DNA from: Paenibacillus eucommiae
GTDB taxonomy: Bacteria > Bacillota > Bacilli > Paenibacillales > NBRC-103111
DNA length: 64,000 nt
Assembly: GCF_017874215.1 (NCBI RefSeq)
Contig: NZ_JAGGLB010000004.1
Coordinates: 62,001-126,000, forward strand
Reading direction: 5' to 3'
Of the stretch, positions 61,770-64,000 are shown in pieces. A program made the position numbers and the translations under genes. The notes under the pieces are model-generated. The model saw only the letters and a list, made by a program, of their open reading frames with translations, did no database searches and was not told where the DNA came from. Within the stretch, counting starts at the first letter, position 1; every line of letters starts with the position of its first letter.

Positions 61770-64000
61770 TTATACTTCAACAGCGGCTCTCAAGCTCATG
61801 CTATCCACATAAACATCATTCCAGTTTTCATACAAGGCATCCAGACAGGCGAAATCGAATTTATGTTCAGACGCCTTCGCTATAAAAGATTGCACGGAAT
61901 CAGCAAATTGAGAATTTACAATCGGATTATGCTGGTCATAAAATTGTCCATAGTGATCACACCCTGGTGCGCTAAGCAGCAGTCCCTTCATGCTTGCATA
62001 ATGCTTCTCCCAAATCTCCTCAGGCTTCTCGCCCAAAGCGATACTATGAGCAATGTTATAGACAAATTTGAGATTAGGAATCTGTAGGCTGACCACAAAA
62101 GCAACCGTTTCATCCGTCGACTTCAGCAATCTGCCCTTCGTACCATTTTGCAAATAAATCGTAATACCGTGTTGTTCAGCATACGCACAAATCTTTCCAA
62201 GGGACCTGCCCATTATGGCCTCTGCCTCATCTGCAGTGATATGATTCTCAGCATTCCGATGCAAAATAAAGACAGCCTGCTTACATCCAAATAGAGCTGC
62301 TTTTTCAAAAACCTTGGCTATGCCTTTCATATTTTCCTCATACCTATCCTTAATATTGTCCAAAAGCGACAACTGGGGATAATGATTAAGCAAACTTGAG
62401 AAATCAACAATGACATCCACTTTACGCCGTTTCACGAATTCAGCTTCTTTACGCAGCCATTCCATATCCTTCTCCAAGAAATAGGAAGCATCCAGCTTCA
62501 CACCTTGAAAATGATGCTTAAATGTCGGCGCCGTCAGTAACTCCGTTTTTAATGAAGCAACGTTTCTTAAAGCCAGGAACTTACAGGCCATCGCTTGTGC
62601 TTGGCTAGAGAATACAACTTCTTTCACATTAAATGTCCACGCCGCCGTTTTCAACCGGAATATCCGAATATCCGCAGGCTTAACCGACAAGCTGCCTGAT
62701 CCTTCCTCGGCTTTCCCTTCATGCTGAAACTCCTTCGCATAATAACCCGCTAAATCCTCCGGTAAAGCTGGAATCTCCAATTCAGCATCCACAATAAACC
62801 CATACTGATTTTCAGCAAAATCAAACCTCTGGACGGAGGCACCATGGTTAACAACGGCGGCCAGAAAAGAACCATCCTCGCAGCGATTCACAATGCATTG
62901 AAGATTAGCGTTCGTAAGCTCAATTACTTTTTCTTCGTTCAGGCAATCCCCTATATACTGCTTAACTGCAGACAAATAATCATAAAACATAGGAATGTCT
63001 TTGCCATCCACATTATCTACGGCAGTTACCAGCTTTTCAGTCACGATATCCGGGCCTACAAGGTATTTGGTCTCTCTCTCCTCCAGCTCGCACGCAGCCA
63101 ATTTGTCAGCGTTCAGCCCATAAGGTGATGTTATGAAGCTCACTTTTCCCATCCCCTGTGATTGATGCAGGATTAATGGCAGCCCGCTCTCTGTAGCTTG
63201 TGCGATAACCTCTACTCCCTCATCAACCTTAACGTGATAGATCTCAAAAGCCTGCTCTGTCACCCTGGTACCATGAAAAAGAACCTGTTCCCCGGCCTCA
63301 TACCTCTTCAACTCACCGAGCTGAGATATTCCAAAAAGCTTCATAGCCTCCTCCCTATACACGCCTGAAAGCTTAGCAGAAACTAAAATATCTGCAGAGG
63401 TTATCAAATGTCCTCCCCCTTCTACAAAGGCTCGCAGCTTATCATAAAGCTCGACATCGAGAATCACCCGACCGGCCAGGATAACCGTGCTATAGTTATT
63501 TAATATGGCGTCGTCTACATCCGAGAAAATCACATCCGTCATATCTCCGTATGGGGTGGAAGTCAGGAAGCCTCTCTCATCCCGATAAAACCCTGAATTC
63601 TCATAACCCGGGAACAGCATACTGAACAAGGCATGTGTCTGGTAATCGCCATCTTCATAGGGAAGGCTGCCCCACACCTTATAATATTCATGCGTATACA
63701 GGTGTCTGGAAGGCGTCCATCCGTTGAAGAAATCCATCAGAATGGCTACCGGTGTATACATGACTCCTGGATATCCGTTGTTCTCTACGAATTCAACCGC
63801 CTTCGTCTGAATTTCTCCCAAAGGCGTGAGCTTCGTGCCCGTCACATCTTCTTGATCCGGCATGGTGAAGCCCCATTCCAAGCCCAAAATATCGCAATTG
63901 TACATATACTCCACATAAATCAGTCTACGAAGCAGGCTTAAGCTTGTTCCGCCATCCGGACCAAATTCATAGCCGTTTTCCACGCCTTCGCGTTCATAAT
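61770..64000 (-). CDS. Large glycosidase-like protein with sugar-isomerase-like TIM barrel (5' end outside window)
   Basis: The frame stays open through the right edge, so the start is missing; at least 743 residues are visible. The first ~150 look like the end of a GH42-like TIM barrel (YMYNCDILGLEWGFTMP). Next comes a flavodoxin-like, amidotransferase-type domain (NNYSTVILAGRVILDVELYDKL, VEGGGHLITSADILV), as in beta-galactosidase trimerisation domains, then a beta domain. From about residue 480 a xylose-isomerase-like barrel follows (FQGVKLDASYFLEKDMEWL, ITIYLQNGTKG, LKFVYNIAHSIALG). There, Q and N stand where family members have the metal-binding Glu and Asp. No signal peptide can be judged. 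It converges on the regulator gene across a shared terminator. Confidence 0.75.
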   Translation of the reverse strand, partial: YEREGVENGYEFGPDGGTSLSLLRRLIYVEYMYNCDILGLEWGFTMPDQEDVTGTKLTPLGEIQTKAVEFVENNGYPGVMYTPVAILMDFFNGWTPSRHLYTHEYYKVWGSLPYEDGDYQTHALFSMLFPGYENSGFYRDERGFLTSTPYGDMTDVIFSDVDDAILNNYSTVILAGRVILDVELYDKLRAFVEGGGHLITSADILVSAKLSGVYREEAMKLFGISQLGELKRYEAGEQVLFHGTRVTEQAFEIYHVKVDEGVEVIAQATESGLPLILHQSQGMGKVSFITSPYGLNADKLAACELEERETKYLVGPDIVTEKLVTAVDNVDGKDIPMFYDYLSAVKQYIGDCLNEEKVIELTNANLQCIVNRCEDGSFLAAVVNHGASVQRFDFAENQYGFIVDAELEIPALPEDLAGYYAKEFQHEGKAEEGSGSLSVKPADIRIFRLKTAAWTFNVKEVVFSSQAQAMACKFLALRNVASLKTELLTAPTFKHHFQGVKLDASYFLEKDMEWLRKEAEFVKRRKVDVIVDFSSLLNHYPQLSLLDNIKDRYEENMKGIAKVFEKAALFGCKQAVFILHRNAENHITADEAEAIMGRSLGKICAYAEQHGITIYLQNGTKGRLLKSTDETVAFVVSLQIPNLKFVYNIAHSIALGEKPEEIWEKHYASMKGLLLSAPGCDHYGQFYDQHNPIVNSQFADSVQSFIAKASEHKFDFACLDALYENWNDVYVDSMSLRAAVEV

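Overview
The window looks like a chromosomal segment of a Gram-positive, low-to-mid GC soil bacterium of the Paenibacillus type. The signs are S-layer-homology (SLH) surface proteins, several CUT1-type sugar ABC transporters without their own ATPase genes, lipoprotein solute-binding proteins, AraC/YesMN-type regulators, strong AGGAGG ribosome sites and frequent TTG/GTG starts. Species is not determinable from the sequence alone. No rRNA, tRNA, transposase, integrase or CRISPR array was seen. The first 126 bases hold no gene I can support.

Layout. 0-5.5 kb: a YesM/YesN-like two-component pair (minus strand) and an AraC regulator divergent from a phytanoyl-CoA-dioxygenase-like gene. 5.7-21.9 kb: a minus-strand catabolic cluster (FAD-dependent oxidoreductase, two ABC permeases, solute-binding lipoprotein, two large secreted DUF4838 proteins, a Tat-exported beta-helix protein) with its divergent AraC regulator. 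22-25.2 kb: a DNA glycosylase, an enolase-superfamily enzyme and a ROK regulator. 25.4-34.2 kb: a minus-strand cluster of GH2 glycosidase, two amidohydrolase-fold proteins (one with a lost metal site) and an SLH-anchored DUF4838 protein. 35-36.5 kb: HxlR regulator and aldo/keto reductase. 37.2-51.8 kb: an IclR-type regulator, two more DUF4838 proteins (one without signal peptide, one SLH-anchored), an ABC transporter set, a short-chain dehydrogenase and a Gfo/Idh-like protein. 52.4-61.7 kb: a GH95 alpha-fucosidase-like enzyme with an ABC transporter and a divergent two-component system. The right edge holds a truncated large protein.

Together these genes read as a dispersed polysaccharide-use region. 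Five DUF4838 proteins of two subfamilies, three of them fixed to the cell wall by SLH domains, would act on a complex, probably uronate/deoxysugar-containing glycan. Three ABC importers would take up the products, and GH2, GH95, enolase-superfamily, amidohydrolase, dehydrogenase and oxidoreductase enzymes would process them. Each sub-cluster has its own regulator (AraC, ROK, IclR, two-component). The substrate and the DUF4838 reaction are not known from the sequence.

The most unusual non-coding feature is a roughly 0.3-0.5 kb composite repeat present three times in intergenic regions (about 34.4, 36.9 and 51.9 kb). It is built from nested hairpins, one of which keeps its pairing between copies through paired base changes, and from up to four copies of a 25-bp palindrome. 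Two gene relics (near 15.5 kb and 36.7 kb) and several short tandem repeats also mark this as a rearranging region.
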